A DNA stretch of 35,967 bases from Paenimyroides tangerinum (GCF_003865405.1 NZ_RQVQ01000009.1:1-35967); one strand, 5' to 3'. Positions 24,856 through 34,436 are shown, counted from the stretch's first letter. Notes: generated by a model not told the origin, from the sequence alone. Numbers and translations: made by a program.

Positions 24856-26508
24856 TTATTTTACTTCCTGCATTAATTTTCGAATTATAGGTGAGATAAC
24901 AATAAGTAAAATTCCTGCGATTAATGCGTAAACAGCCAATTGAAAATAACCTTCTGTATATAAATCTAATTTTTGTAGATTAGTTGCGCTTTCACTTGGA
25001 GAAGACATACCTGCTCCTAATAAACCTGCAACGTACTGACCATAGGCACTAGCTAAAAACCATAATCCCATCATCATTCCAACCAAACGGTTAGGTGATA
25101 ATTTAGTAATGATAGACAAACCGATTGGTGATAAACATAATTCACCTAACGTCATAATTAAGTATGCAGAAGTAAATACGTTTAATGACGTAATACCGTC
25201 TGGACCTGCAAAGAATTTAGTTGCATATAAAATAAAGAAAGATCCTGCTAAGAATAAAAATCCTAAACCGAATTTAATAACGGTATTTGGTTCTAATTTC
25301 TTTTTGCTCAAAGCTACCCAAATTAAACCAACTAATGGAGCAAATAAGATTACAAAAAACGCATTAGAAATGTTATTTACAATATTCGGATCAATAGTAA
25401 AGAATAATAAATGATTATTTAAATTATCTTTTGCAAACAAGGCAAGTGAACCACCACTTTGTTCGAAAAAAGCAAAGAAAATAATGGCAAATAAAATAAA
25501 CAAAAGCGCTGCAAATAATTTTTTTTGTTGTGCGTTAATTTTTATTTGGAATAACTCAAACACAAAGTATAAAAAGATAAAAGGACCTATAAAACGGCGA
25601 AAATTTTCAAAATAAATATTTGGAAGGTCAGTAATATAAGTGATTAAGTATGTTAAAATTATTAATAAAAATGCGTATTTAGTTATTTTTAAAAAACGAT
25701 CACTTAGTTGATCTTTAAATACTTCATAAAAAAAATAAATTAAAGCAACAGGACCAATGGTGTACATAAAATAATCTGTGTATTCTGTGTTTTTTATCAT
25801 CGCATAAATTAAAGGAATACATAAAAAAGCTCCAATATAAACTGCAATTTCACGAACTGAACGCTTTTTAGGCTCTAAATGTAAAAGGGGAGAGTTACCA
25901 ATAGGACCTAATTCTTTTTTTATCGCTAAAAATAACCCAACTCCAATTACCATAACAAAAGAAGCTGCCAAGAAAGCTAAGTTCCAACTGTAAAATTTAC
26001 CTAGATAAACACATAAAGCACCACCTAATAAAGCACCAATGTTAATTCCTGAATAGAATAAACTGAAGCCAGCATCACGGCGTGGATCACCTTCTTTATA
26101 TAACTCTCCAACCATTGAAGAGATGTTTGGTTTAAAAAAACCAGTTCCAATAATGGTTAAAACAATCCCATAGTAAAAGAATTCTTCCGGGTTTATACCA
26201 ATCAATAAATTTCCTAGAATCATTACGACTCCTCCAAAAACTAATGATTTTTTAAATCCTAAAATTTTATCAGCAAAAACACCACCAATAAATGTAAACG
26301 CATATACAAAGGCCTGTATGGCACCGTATTTTAAATTAGCATCTTTACCTGAAAGCAATAGCATATCTACCATAAAAATGGCTAATACTCCGCGCATGCC
26401 ATAAAAACAGAAACGTTCCCACATTTCTACTAAAAACAAATACCATAATTGTTTAGGATATTTTCCTTCAAAATTTTGGATTTGTTCTAAAGAAATTTTA
26501 TTACTCAT
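24856..26508 (-). CDS. Peptide MFS transporter, POT/PTR family (copy D)
   Basis: A 550-residue transporter with ExxERF intact (Glu28, Glu31, Arg32 in VEMWERFCFYG) and GTGFFKPNISSMVGELY. ELCLSPIGLSIITKL lies near the end. The central helices (about 245-320) are more divergent from copies A and B. It lies immediately downstream of the dipeptidyl peptidase gene (178-bp gap), and the pairing of a peptidase releasing dipeptides with a dipeptide importer fits its family. Confidence 0.92.
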   Translation of the reverse strand: MSNKISLEQIQNFEGKYPKQLWYLFLVEMWERFCFYGMRGVLAIFMVDMLLLSGKDANLKYGAIQAFVYAFTFIGGVFADKILGFKKSLVFGGVVMILGNLLIGINPEEFFYYGIVLTIIGTGFFKPNISSMVGELYKEGDPRRDAGFSLFYSGINIGALLGGALCVYLGKFYSWNLAFLAASFVMVIGVGLFLAIKKELGPIGNSPLLHLEPKKRSVREIAVYIGAFLCIPLIYAMIKNTEYTDYFMYTIGPVALIYFFYEVFKDQLSDRFLKITKYAFLLIILTYLITYITDLPNIYFENFRRFIGPFIFLYFVFELFQIKINAQQKKLFAALLFILFAIIFFAFFEQSGGSLALFAKDNLNNHLLFFTIDPNIVNNISNAFFVILFAPLVGLIWVALSKKKLEPNTVIKFGLGFLFLAGSFFILYATKFFAGPDGITSLNVFTSAYLIMTLGELCLSPIGLSIITKLSPNRLVGMMMGLWFLASAYGQYVAGLLGAGMSSPSESATNLQKLDLYTEGYFQLAVYALIAGILLIVISPIIRKLMQEVK

Positions 26509-26686
26509 TTTTTTAAATTATTTTATTATGAAGTTGTTTTTATCAACTATTTTTCTTGGTCGAAATTTACTAAAAAAAAGGAACTTAACAATTTTTTAAA
26601 AGTAAAATTAAAAAGTACAGCTGTTTTAGAAAATTAATTTTATTGAAAAACAAGCTGTAAATCTAAGAAATAGTTTTTGTCTGTTG

Positions 26687-28858
26687 TTAAAGGTTCTCTT
26701 TGATATAATCAGTCATTTTTGTATATAATTGTTCACGTGTTTTTCCACCATAAATGCCGTGATTTTTGTCTGGATAAATTGCCCAATCAAACTTTTTATT
26801 GTTATGAACTAATACATTGGTCAAAACCATTGCGTTCTGAACGTGTACGTTATCATCTGCCGTTCCGTGAATTAATAAATAATTTCCTTTCAGATTTTGA
26901 GCGTATGAGATTGGCGAGTTTTCATCGTAACCTTTTGGATTTTCTTGCGGAGTTGATAAAAAACGTTCGGTATAAACCGTATCATAAAAACGCCAAGAAG
27001 TTACCGGAGCAACAGCAATTGCAGTTTTGAAAACTTCTGGCGCTTGGAATAAGGCATTCGATGACATAAAACCACCAAAACTCCAACCCCAAATTCCAAT
27101 TCTATCAGCGTCGATATAGTTTTTCTTAGCCATTTCTTTCGCTACAAAAATTTGATCTTCGACTTCGTATTTACCTAAATTGTTTTGAGTTACTTTTTTG
27201 AAATCAGCTCCTTTGTAACCCGTTCCACGACCGTCAACAGCCAAAACAATGTAACCTTCTTGCGTTAAAAGTGCGTGCCAATATTCGTTGCTGTCTTTCC
27301 ATTCATCAGCAACTTGCTGTGAACCCGGGCCTGAATATTGATACATCAACAACGGATATTTTTTGTTTGGATCAAAATCTTTTGGTTTGATAATCCAAGC
27401 ATTTAAATTATCTCCACTCGCATTTTTGATTTCGAAAAACTCTTTCTCTGGTAAATTGTACGCTTTTAATTTATCTTCTAAAGCTTTGTTAGAAACAATG
27501 GTTTTGATTTCTTTTCCGTCTTTTGCATTGTTTAATGTGTAAGTCGGAGCCGTTTTGCTCGATGAATAATTATTGATGAATAAATCAAAATTCGGACTGA
27601 AAGTAGCGTTGTTTGTTCCATTATTTTGAGATAATCGTTTTTTGTTTTTTCCGTTTAAATCAATACTATAAACATCACGTTTGGTAGAACCGTTTTCAAC
27701 CGATTGATAAAATATTTTTGAATTCTTATTATCAAAACCGTAATAATTAGTTACATCCCAATTTCCTTTGGTAATTTGATTTTTCAATTTTCCATTTTTA
27801 TCGTAGTGATAAATATGATTAAATCCATCTTTCTCACTCGTCCAAATAAAACTGTTATCGTCTAAGAAAGTCAAGTTGTCTGTGATGTCAACATACGCTT
27901 TATCTTTTTCGTTTAATACGATTTTAAAATTAGCCGAATTTCCATCAATGAATAATAAATCTAAATTGTTTTGATGACGATTTAAAACTTGCGCACTTAA
28001 AATATTAGCATCGTTTGTCCATTTGATTCTTGGAATATAAAAATCGGTGTATTTTCCTAAATCAACTTTCGAAGTTTTCTTGGTTTTTAAATCATAGATA
28101 TGAAGCGAAACTAAAGCATTTTTTTCTCCAGCTTTTGGATATTTAAAAACCTGTTGTGTTGGATACAGTCCATCACCATAAACATCCATAGAAAATTCAG
28201 GAACTTCGGTTTCATCAAATTTGATGTAAGCAATTTTAGTTCCGTCCGCATTCCATTCATAGGCACGAACAAAAGCAAATTCCTCTTCGTAAACCCAATC
28301 AGTAATTCCGTTAATGATATTATTTTTTACGCCATCATCTGTAATTTGAATGGTTTGATTTAGATTTAAATCATTAACAAAAATATTGTTGTCGTAAACA
28401 TAAGCGATTTTTGAACCATCGTAATTGAATTGAGGTTCTTGAATTTCGCGATCCGAAACTTTTACTAATTGATTGGTTTTGGTATCGTACGAATAAAAAA
28501 GTGACGTAAACGAATGACGATAAATTGGATTTGAATTTGTTGCAATCAACAATTTCGTTTCGTCGTTATTGAAACTATATTCTGAAATTTCAGTTAACTC
28601 TGGAAAGTTTTTAGTGTCTAAAATATTCTTAGTTCTTTCTAAAGTTGCGAAATCATATAAATCAATAACAAAAGATTTGTTTCCTCGGTTGTAATCCAAA
28701 ACCGTATAAGCATTGGAATTTTTCATCGCGTTTAACGATGTCATTCCTTGTGTTCTAAACGTTCCATTCCAAATTTCTTCTTGACTAATTTTCTTTTGAG
28801 CTGTAGCCGAAATTCCAGCAAACAATAAAAAGGCTAAGGTGTATTTTATATTTTTCAT
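26687..28858 (-). CDS. Dipeptidyl peptidase IV (S9B)
   Basis: A 723-residue exported serine peptidase that removes X-Pro or X-Ala dipeptides from peptide N-termini. It has a signal peptide (residues 1-20), an N-terminal beta-propeller (about 35-470) and a C-terminal alpha/beta hydrolase domain. The catalytic triad is Ser593 in GWSFGG (the usual motif is GWSYGG), Asp668 in HGTADDNVH and His700 in KNHGI. The Glu pair that recognises the substrate amino group is present at Glu192-Glu193 in WVYEEEF, which separates DPP4 from other S9 peptidases. Its products match the neighbouring POT transporters. Confidence 0.95.
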   Translation of the reverse strand: MKNIKYTLAFLLFAGISATAQKKISQEEIWNGTFRTQGMTSLNAMKNSNAYTVLDYNRGNKSFVIDLYDFATLERTKNILDTKNFPELTEISEYSFNNDETKLLIATNSNPIYRHSFTSLFYSYDTKTNQLVKVSDREIQEPQFNYDGSKIAYVYDNNIFVNDLNLNQTIQITDDGVKNNIINGITDWVYEEEFAFVRAYEWNADGTKIAYIKFDETEVPEFSMDVYGDGLYPTQQVFKYPKAGEKNALVSLHIYDLKTKKTSKVDLGKYTDFYIPRIKWTNDANILSAQVLNRHQNNLDLLFIDGNSANFKIVLNEKDKAYVDITDNLTFLDDNSFIWTSEKDGFNHIYHYDKNGKLKNQITKGNWDVTNYYGFDNKNSKIFYQSVENGSTKRDVYSIDLNGKNKKRLSQNNGTNNATFSPNFDLFINNYSSSKTAPTYTLNNAKDGKEIKTIVSNKALEDKLKAYNLPEKEFFEIKNASGDNLNAWIIKPKDFDPNKKYPLLMYQYSGPGSQQVADEWKDSNEYWHALLTQEGYIVLAVDGRGTGYKGADFKKVTQNNLGKYEVEDQIFVAKEMAKKNYIDADRIGIWGWSFGGFMSSNALFQAPEVFKTAIAVAPVTSWRFYDTVYTERFLSTPQENPKGYDENSPISYAQNLKGNYLLIHGTADDNVHVQNAMVLTNVLVHNNKKFDWAIYPDKNHGIYGGKTREQLYTKMTDYIKENL

Positions 28859-28968
28859 TAAAATTTATTTTCTGATGCGAATGTTACAAAGTAAATCATT
28901 TTTTTGAAATAGGAAAATAGTAATAATTAGTTCTAAGATTTAGTTTTAAATTTGATAAATTTTTTTGT

Positions 28969-29343
28969 ATGTATTATTTTAGAATTCTAAGTTTAATATT
29001 CTTAATGTTTGGTTTCATATCTTGTAATAAAATTGCGAATGTTTTTTCTTTAGAAGGTAATTGTAATCAAGTGGCTGAGATTTTTAGAGAAATTGAATGT
29101 TCCCAGATTTTTGAAAAGCTTCCCGAATATTCTTCGCCTTACTTGAAATCAGAAGGAATAGATTTAAAAACGGGTTTAAAATGTGTTTGCGAAGATGAAA
29201 CTCGCTGGATAAATAATTATAAAGCTCTATTAGAAAAAGGAGATACCATAATCAAGCAAAAAGGGAAATTAGAATTTTCAATTCATAAGAAAGATACAAT
29301 TGTTCTTGTAGAATGGTTCTGCAATGGAGAGTATTTTAAATAG
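28969..29343 (+). CDS. Small lipoprotein of unknown function
   Basis: A 124-residue protein with a lipoprotein signal peptide; the lipobox FISC places the lipidated cysteine at residue 19. The mature part has at least five more Cys residues (NCNQ, IECSQ, CVCED, WFCNG), which suggests disulfides or a metal site. It is divergent from the peptidase gene. I do not recognise a family. Confidence 0.7.
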   Translation: MYYFRILSLIFLMFGFISCNKIANVFSLEGNCNQVAEIFREIECSQIFEKLPEYSSPYLKSEGIDLKTGLKCVCEDETRWINNYKALLEKGDTIIKQKGKLEFSIHKKDTIVLVEWFCNGEYFK

Positions 29344-29451
29344 GCTTATTATTATGATAATATCATTTGATACTATCACAAATATATGTTTTTTTATTTA
29401 CTGTTCTGTCGTTAATTTTCTATTCCCAAAAATCCAATCCATAAGAATGTG

Positions 29452-29459
29452 TATCTTTG
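29452..29459 (+). promoter_or_regulatory. Promoter -7 box of the HMG-CoA reductase gene
   Basis: Perfect TATCTTTG, 22 nt before the chosen ATG (29482). It overlaps the alternative in-frame ATG at 29449, which argues against that start. Confidence 0.5.
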
Positions 29460-29481
29460 TGCAAAATTTAAGCACAAAAAA

Positions 29482-30795
29482 ATGAGTTTAGTAAACGGTT
29501 TTTCAAAACTAAGTAAAGCAGAAAAAGTACATTGGATTGTTGAAACGTATTTCAACGGAAATAGTGAGATAACAAATTTGTTAACTTCTTATTATAATTC
29601 AGACCAAGCTTTACAAAAACTTCATGACGAGTTTATTGAAAATACCATTACCAATTTTTACCTTCCATTTGGTGTGGCGCCAAATTTTATAATCAACGAT
29701 AAAGTATATACCATTCCTATGGTTATCGAAGAAAGTTCGGTTGTTGCGGCGGCTTCAAATGCTGCTAAATTTTGGAGTAAACGTGGTGGATTTAAAGCAA
29801 CGGTTCTTTCTACGGAGAAAATCGGAAACGTACATTTCTTGTTTTCTGGTTCGAAACAAAAATTAGAACAATTCATTAAAGACATTCAATCTAAATTTTA
29901 CGAAAACACCAAACACATTACCAAAAATATGGAAAAACGTGGAGGTGGAATTTTAGCTATTGAATTGGTTGATAAAACTTCTGAACTTAAAGATTATTAC
30001 CAATTACATGCAACTTTTGATACTAAAGATAGCATGGGAGCGAATTTCATTAATTCGTGTTTAGAAGAATTTGCAAATGTTTTACGTGCTGAAGCTGCTG
30101 TTTATGCTAACTTCACAGAAACCGAAAAGAATTTACAAGTGATCATGTCTATTCTTTCAAACTACGTTCCAAATTGTTTGGTTCGCGTTGAGGTTTCTTG
30201 TGCCGTGGAAGATTTGAAAAGTAAAGAAATTAAAGACCCACAATATTTTGCTGAAAAATTTGTTCAAGCGGTTCGTATTGCAGAAATTGAAACCTATCGT
30301 GCCGTAACACATAATAAAGGAATTATGAACGGAGTTGATGCGGTGGTTTTAGCAACAGGTAACGATTTCCGCGCTATTGAAGCTGGAGTTCATGCATTTG
30401 CTGCTAAAGACGGAAAATATTCAAGCTTATCTCATGCCGAAATTAATGACGGAATTTTCCATTTTTGGATGGATTTGCCTTTAGCTTTAGGAACCGTTGG
30501 CGGATTAACAACTTTGCATCCAATGGTGAAGTTTGCTTTAGAATTGTTAGAAAAACCTTCGGCAAATGAATTGATGGAAATTATTGCAGTTGCCGGATTG
30601 GCGCAAAATTTTGCGGCAGTAAAATCGTTAACTACAACAGGAATTCAACAAGGTCATATGAAAATGCACTTGATGAATATCTTAAATCAATTCAATGCAA
30701 CGGATGAAGAACGCGTTAAAGTGGTAAATTATTTCGATACTCAAACGGTTACACATAGTGCGGTAGTTGAATTTATTGAAAGTCTTAGAAAATAA
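29482..30795 (+). CDS. Class II hydroxymethylglutaryl-CoA reductase
   Basis: A 437-residue cytoplasmic enzyme. In the biosynthetic direction it makes mevalonate from HMG-CoA and NAD(P)H. Class II features are the short N-terminal region, the CoA-binding strand after VPMVIEESSVVAAAS, the catalytic Lys in HNKGIMNG, the Asp in ATGNDFRAIEAG and the LALGTVGGLTTLHP substrate segment. Annotation pipelines often call this type degradative. Here the direct neighbour is a GHMP kinase, and Bacteroidota commonly use mevalonate for isoprenoids, so synthesis is more likely. The start at 29482 is chosen on the promoter position. The kinase gene follows 1 nt after its stop. Confidence 0.92.
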   Translation: MSLVNGFSKLSKAEKVHWIVETYFNGNSEITNLLTSYYNSDQALQKLHDEFIENTITNFYLPFGVAPNFIINDKVYTIPMVIEESSVVAAASNAAKFWSKRGGFKATVLSTEKIGNVHFLFSGSKQKLEQFIKDIQSKFYENTKHITKNMEKRGGGILAIELVDKTSELKDYYQLHATFDTKDSMGANFINSCLEEFANVLRAEAAVYANFTETEKNLQVIMSILSNYVPNCLVRVEVSCAVEDLKSKEIKDPQYFAEKFVQAVRIAEIETYRAVTHNKGIMNGVDAVVLATGNDFRAIEAGVHAFAAKDGKYSSLSHAEINDGIFHFWMDLPLALGTVGGLTTLHPMVKFALELLEKPSANELMEIIAVAGLAQNFAAVKSLTTTGIQQGHMKMHLMNILNQFNATDEERVKVVNYFDTQTVTHSAVVEFIESLRK

Positions 30796-30796
30796 A

Positions 30797-31705
30797 ATGG
30801 AATTTTACAGCAACGGAAAATTATTTATTCTTGGCGAATATTACGTTTTAGAAGGCGCAAAGGTTTTTGCTTTGCCCACTAAATTCGGACAAACTTTGCG
30901 TGTTTTTCCAGTTAATACTAATGTACTCACTTGGAAAAGTTACGATGCAGATGGTTCGGTTTGGTTTAACGATGAAATTTCGGTTACCGATGTAATTTCC
31001 AAAAACATAAAAGAGCAAGATGATAAAGTTCGAAAAACATTAATCGAAATTTTACATCAGGCACATCAACAAAATCCGAATGTTTTAAATGTAAAAACTG
31101 GATTTTTGGTTGAAACTGAATTAACTTTTCCACGAAATTGGGGTTTAGGAACTTCATCAACCTTAATAAATAATATTGCGCAATGGTTTCAAATTGATGC
31201 TTTTGAATTGTTAGAAAATTCATTCGGCGGTAGTGGTTACGATATTGCTTGTGCGCAAAATAACGAACCAATTACGTATCAAAAAGTAAACGGAAAAGTT
31301 TCGGTAGAACAAGTAGTTTACAAACCAAGTTTTGCAGATAAAATTTACTTTGTGTATTTAAATCAAAAACGCGATAGTAAAGATGCAATTGCTAATTTCC
31401 GAAAAAAGCAGAAAGATTTAACTTATGAAATTGCTGAGGTTTCTAAGATGACCGAACAACTTTTGCAAATTGATGATTTAAATGAATTCATCAATTTCTT
31501 TAAAACTTACGAAGTTAATTTGAGCAAAGTTTTAGAAGTACCAACCATTCAAGAACAATTATTTTCTGATTTTGACGGTTTGGTAAAAAGCTTAGGTGGT
31601 TGGGGCGGTGATTTTGTAATGGTCGCATCATTCGAAAATCCAATAACTTATTTCAAACAAAAAGGATTCGAAACCATACTTTCATATCAAGAAATGATAA
31701 AATAA
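30797..31705 (+). CDS. GYDIA-family GHMP kinase (mevalonate-pathway type)
   Basis: A 302-residue GHMP-superfamily sugar or mevalonate-type kinase. The GHMP ATP-binding loop is PRNWGLGTSS (about residues 112-121), the family-naming SGYDIACA follows, and the third motif is GGWGGDFV near residue 270. It phosphorylates an alcohol or a phosphomevalonate-type substrate with ATP. Its start lies 1 nt after the HMG-CoA reductase stop, so the two are translationally coupled and the likely role is in mevalonate phosphorylation; which step is not determined. The N-terminal ATG at 30767 is rejected. A terminator follows. Confidence 0.9.
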   Translation: MEFYSNGKLFILGEYYVLEGAKVFALPTKFGQTLRVFPVNTNVLTWKSYDADGSVWFNDEISVTDVISKNIKEQDDKVRKTLIEILHQAHQQNPNVLNVKTGFLVETELTFPRNWGLGTSSTLINNIAQWFQIDAFELLENSFGGSGYDIACAQNNEPITYQKVNGKVSVEQVVYKPSFADKIYFVYLNQKRDSKDAIANFRKKQKDLTYEIAEVSKMTEQLLQIDDLNEFINFFKTYEVNLSKVLEVPTIQEQLFSDFDGLVKSLGGWGGDFVMVASFENPITYFKQKGFETILSYQEMIK

Positions 31706-31743
31706 AAAAAGCCAAGCGATAATTTTTCAATGCTTGGCTTTTT
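31706..31743. terminator. Terminator after the HMGR-kinase operon
   Basis: Perfect 12-bp stem (31706-31717 with 31732-31743) around a 14-nt loop. A-runs and T-runs flank both sides, so it can also end the convergent lipoprotein gene. Confidence 0.8.
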
Positions 31744-31764
31744 CGTTTCAATGTTTGTTGCTGT

Positions 31765-32265
31765 TTATTTTGCAGGACGTAATTTGTCACTGTATGTTAT
31801 TTTGTAAGGCTGTTCACCATCTGTATCTTTCATTATGTAAATGAATTTATGCTTACCAACTTTGTTAGATTTTACATAAATTTTCTTTTTTGTTGCTCTG
31901 TCGTAAATCTCCGTATCTAAAGTTACTTTAATACGCATATTTTTTGCAAGACCTGTAGTTTTATCAGTTGTAACTCCATCTACAAAAATGATTTCTTCTT
32001 CATTCTTAACTTCAATTTTTTCTCCATTAAAACCTTTGGTAAAAAACAAAATGGCATATTCTGGAGTGTCAGCTTTGTAATCTTTTAAAAACTTCTTTTG
32101 AACTTTTTCAGAAACAGCTCTAAAATCATTTTTGGTTTGCTCGGTGTAATAGATTTTTTCAACTTTTTCCTTCTCTTCAACTTTAGTTGAATCTGTAACA
32201 TTTTTTTTCGATTTACACATCGTAAATAATAATATGAAGAAAATAAAAGGTAATTTTTTTAACAT
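31765..32265 (-). CDS. Lipoprotein of unknown function
   Basis: A 166-residue protein with a lipoprotein signal peptide; the lipobox FTMC places the lipidated Cys at residue 17. A Lys/Glu-rich linker follows (about 20-45) and then one compact beta-rich domain. I do not recognise the domain. It is convergent with the mevalonate operon and divergent from the BaiN-family flavoprotein gene. Confidence 0.75.
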   Translation of the reverse strand: MLKKLPFIFFILLFTMCKSKKNVTDSTKVEEKEKVEKIYYTEQTKNDFRAVSEKVQKKFLKDYKADTPEYAILFFTKGFNGEKIEVKNEEEIIFVDGVTTDKTTGLAKNMRIKVTLDTEIYDRATKKKIYVKSNKVGKHKFIYIMKDTDGEQPYKITYSDKLRPAK

Positions 32266-32303
32266 CTCTCGGGATTTATATTTTTTTAAAAGCGGCTTAT
32301 ATC

Positions 32304-32341
32304 TGTATCTTTGCTAAAGATTTACAAAAGCTAAAGATACA
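32304..32341. promoter_or_regulatory. Inverted repeat holding two opposed -7 boxes
   Basis: TGTATCTTT (32304-32312) pairs with AAAGATACA (32333-32341). The plus strand reads TATCTTTG at 32306-32313 and the minus strand TATCTTTA at 32332-32339. These could drive the flavoprotein gene (start 156 nt downstream) and the lipoprotein gene (start 66 nt downstream). Neither has a clear -33 box. Confidence 0.4.
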
Positions 32342-32469
32342 ATAATTGTACCTAAAATCAAAAGCGTGACCGTTATTAGATATTATGTAGTTTATATTGT
32401 GAATGAGTAAATTTATTTTCTACAAAATGTAGAATTGATTTTAAAAATTGGGGAAACATTAAATAAGAA

Positions 32470-33690
32470 ATGAAAAATAATTTTGATGTAATTGTTGTAG
32501 GAGGAGGAGCTTCTGGATTTTTTACTGCGATTAATATTGCTGAAAATAATCCAGATTTACGAATTGCAATTCTTGAACGCGGAAAAGAAGTTTTAGGTAA
32601 AGTTAAAATTTCAGGTGGTGGACGTTGTAATGTTACCCACGCTTGTTTTGTTCCGAATGTTTTGACTAAATTTTACCCACGTGGAGAAAGAGAACTTCGA
32701 GGTCCTTTTCATACATTTTGTACAGGTGATGTTATTGAATGGTTCGAAAACAATGGCGTTCAATTAAAAACAGAAGAAGACGGACGAATGTTTCCGGTTT
32801 CCGATTCTTCACAAACCATCATTGATTGTTTTTTAAATTTAGCTCAAGAAAATCAAATAAAAGTAAATACCTCATGTAGCGTTCAAGCGATTTCACAAGC
32901 TAGTGATAATTGGATTTTAGAAACGACTCAAGGAACGCTTTCTTCTGAGAATTTGGTCATGGCAACAGGTAGTAATCCAAAAATCTGGGAAATGCTTACT
33001 GAAAAAGGGCATCAAATTGTTTCTCCGGTTCCGTCGCTATTTACTTTTAATATTAAAGACAATCGTATCAAAGATTTAATGGGGATTTCAGTTCCTAACG
33101 TAACATTAAAAGTAAAAGAAACCAAATTAAAATCGAACGGACCTTTATTAATCACGCATTGGGGAATGAGTGGGCCGGCGATTTTACGACTTTCAGCTTG
33201 GGGCGCTCGCGAACTTTTCGATAAAAATTATCAGTTTACCTTACAAGTGAACTTCCTTCACGAAGAAGTTTTTGATGATGTTTTGGTGCAGCTTAACGAA
33301 TTGAAGTTAGAACACGCTAAGAAAACCGTAGTAAAAAAATCACCTTTTGATTTAACCACGCGTTTGTGGGAACAATTGGTTTTGGCTTCAGAAATTAACG
33401 CCGATGCAAAATGGGCCGATTTAACCAAAAAGCAATTGGTAAATTTAACCAATCAGTTAACCAATGCCGAGTTTAAAGTAAACGGAAAAAGTACGTTCAA
33501 AGATGAATTTGTTACAGCAGGCGGAATCGATTTAAAAGAAATCGACTTTAAAACCATGCAAAGTAAGTTGTTCAAAAACTTATATTTTACTGGCGAAATC
33601 ATGAATGTTGATGCCATTACCGGCGGATTCAATTTTCAAAACGCTTGGACTTCGGGCTTCATTGCCGCTCAAGCTATTGCGAATAAATAA
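32470..33690 (+). CDS. BaiN/RdsA family NAD(P)/FAD-dependent oxidoreductase
   Basis: A 406-residue flavoprotein of the HI0933-like group. The FAD-binding dinucleotide fold begins at VVGGGASGFF (Gly11-Gly16), followed by the second hallmark KVKISGGGRCNVTHA (about 49-63). The C-terminus carries the FAD-closing segment YFTGEIMNVDAITGGFNFQNAW. The family includes BaiN of bile-acid dehydroxylation and RdsA-type enzymes, but it is widespread in core genomes with unknown substrates. Length is normal. It has a 156-nt leader from the nearest promoter box. Confidence 0.9.
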   Translation: MKNNFDVIVVGGGASGFFTAINIAENNPDLRIAILERGKEVLGKVKISGGGRCNVTHACFVPNVLTKFYPRGERELRGPFHTFCTGDVIEWFENNGVQLKTEEDGRMFPVSDSSQTIIDCFLNLAQENQIKVNTSCSVQAISQASDNWILETTQGTLSSENLVMATGSNPKIWEMLTEKGHQIVSPVPSLFTFNIKDNRIKDLMGISVPNVTLKVKETKLKSNGPLLITHWGMSGPAILRLSAWGARELFDKNYQFTLQVNFLHEEVFDDVLVQLNELKLEHAKKTVVKKSPFDLTTRLWEQLVLASEINADAKWADLTKKQLVNLTNQLTNAEFKVNGKSTFKDEFVTAGGIDLKEIDFKTMQSKLFKNLYFTGEIMNVDAITGGFNFQNAWTSGFIAAQAIANK

Positions 33691-33698
33691 TATTTTAT

Positions 33699-33724
33699 GA
33701 AGCTAAACATTTGGCTTCTTTTTC
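33699..33724 (+). terminator. Terminator of the BaiN-family gene
   Basis: GAAGCTAAA (33699-33707) pairs with TTTGGCTTC (33710-33718) with one G-T pair; T-run follows. It begins 8 nt after the stop. Confidence 0.65.
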
Positions 33725-33815
33725 AGTTTTAGCCTGCTTTTCGTTTTATCTTTAAAATAAATTTTAAAGGATATCACTGCAATCAGGGCTAGCTCAAAGT
33801 TTTAGAGTTTTTTTT

Positions 33816-33858
33816 ATCCAATCTATTTCGATTATATAGATTGGATTTGTTTTTTTTA
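33816..33858 (+). terminator. Second plus-strand terminator-like hairpin
   Basis: ATCCAATCTAT (33816-33826) pairs with ATAGATTGGAT (33836-33846), followed by a T-run to 33858. Located just before the convergent lipoprotein array. Confidence 0.6.
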
Positions 33859-33867
33859 AGACCTGTT

Positions 33868-34413
33868 TTACTGTGAAAAATGGGTGTCAAAACGTCCTTC
33901 ACGAACTTCTATTTTTTCACCCGTCCAAGGGTTTTGTACATCAAACCAAAACGTACCCGAAACAATTTCGTTCGCTAAATCAAATTTGGTTATGGTCATT
34001 TCTCCTATATAAGTCGAATTTGTTAATGAAACTTTTAAATAACTGTCTGGACCACCTTTAATATATCCTCCGCCCCAGTAACCTGGATTTACTTCGTTTA
34101 ATGGATGAGTACCTTTTGACATCGATGCGTTTCCTCTATTACCTAGGCTTATACTCCAAACAAAATCAGTTTTCTTTAATCCTCTAATAATAAAACCATA
34201 ACCACCATCTACCCATTGGTAATAAGAGGTTACTTGGTTATATCCTTTACAGATGTAAGGTACACCGTTTACTTTACAGGCTAGCATTACAGCACCTGTT
34301 TGGGTAGCCTCTGGTAAAACAATATCTTCTGGTTTTATGTTTGTATCGTCGTCTTTGTTACAAGCAATAACTAAAAACAAAAGGCTCAAGCTTAAAAATA
34401 TTTTTTTTTTCAT
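33868..34413 (-). CDS. DUF6252-like lipoprotein, array copy 1 (intact)
   Basis: A 181-residue exported lipoprotein with signal peptide and lipobox VIAC (Cys18), a short acidic linker (NKDDD), and a beta-rich domain starting at LPEATQTG, a hallmark of DUF6252-type Bacteroidota lipoproteins. The function is unknown; it is presumably anchored in the outer membrane. It is the only complete reading frame of the four tandem copies. A ten-A run follows the ATG, a tract prone to slippage. Its last 392 nt differ from copy 4 at three positions only. Confidence 0.85.
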   Translation of the reverse strand: MKKKIFLSLSLLFLVIACNKDDDTNIKPEDIVLPEATQTGAVMLACKVNGVPYICKGYNQVTSYYQWVDGGYGFIIRGLKKTDFVWSISLGNRGNASMSKGTHPLNEVNPGYWGGGYIKGGPDSYLKVSLTNSTYIGEMTITKFDLANEIVSGTFWFDVQNPWTGEKIEVREGRFDTHFSQ

Positions 34414-34436
34414 AATATGGTTGTTTAAAAATTAAT

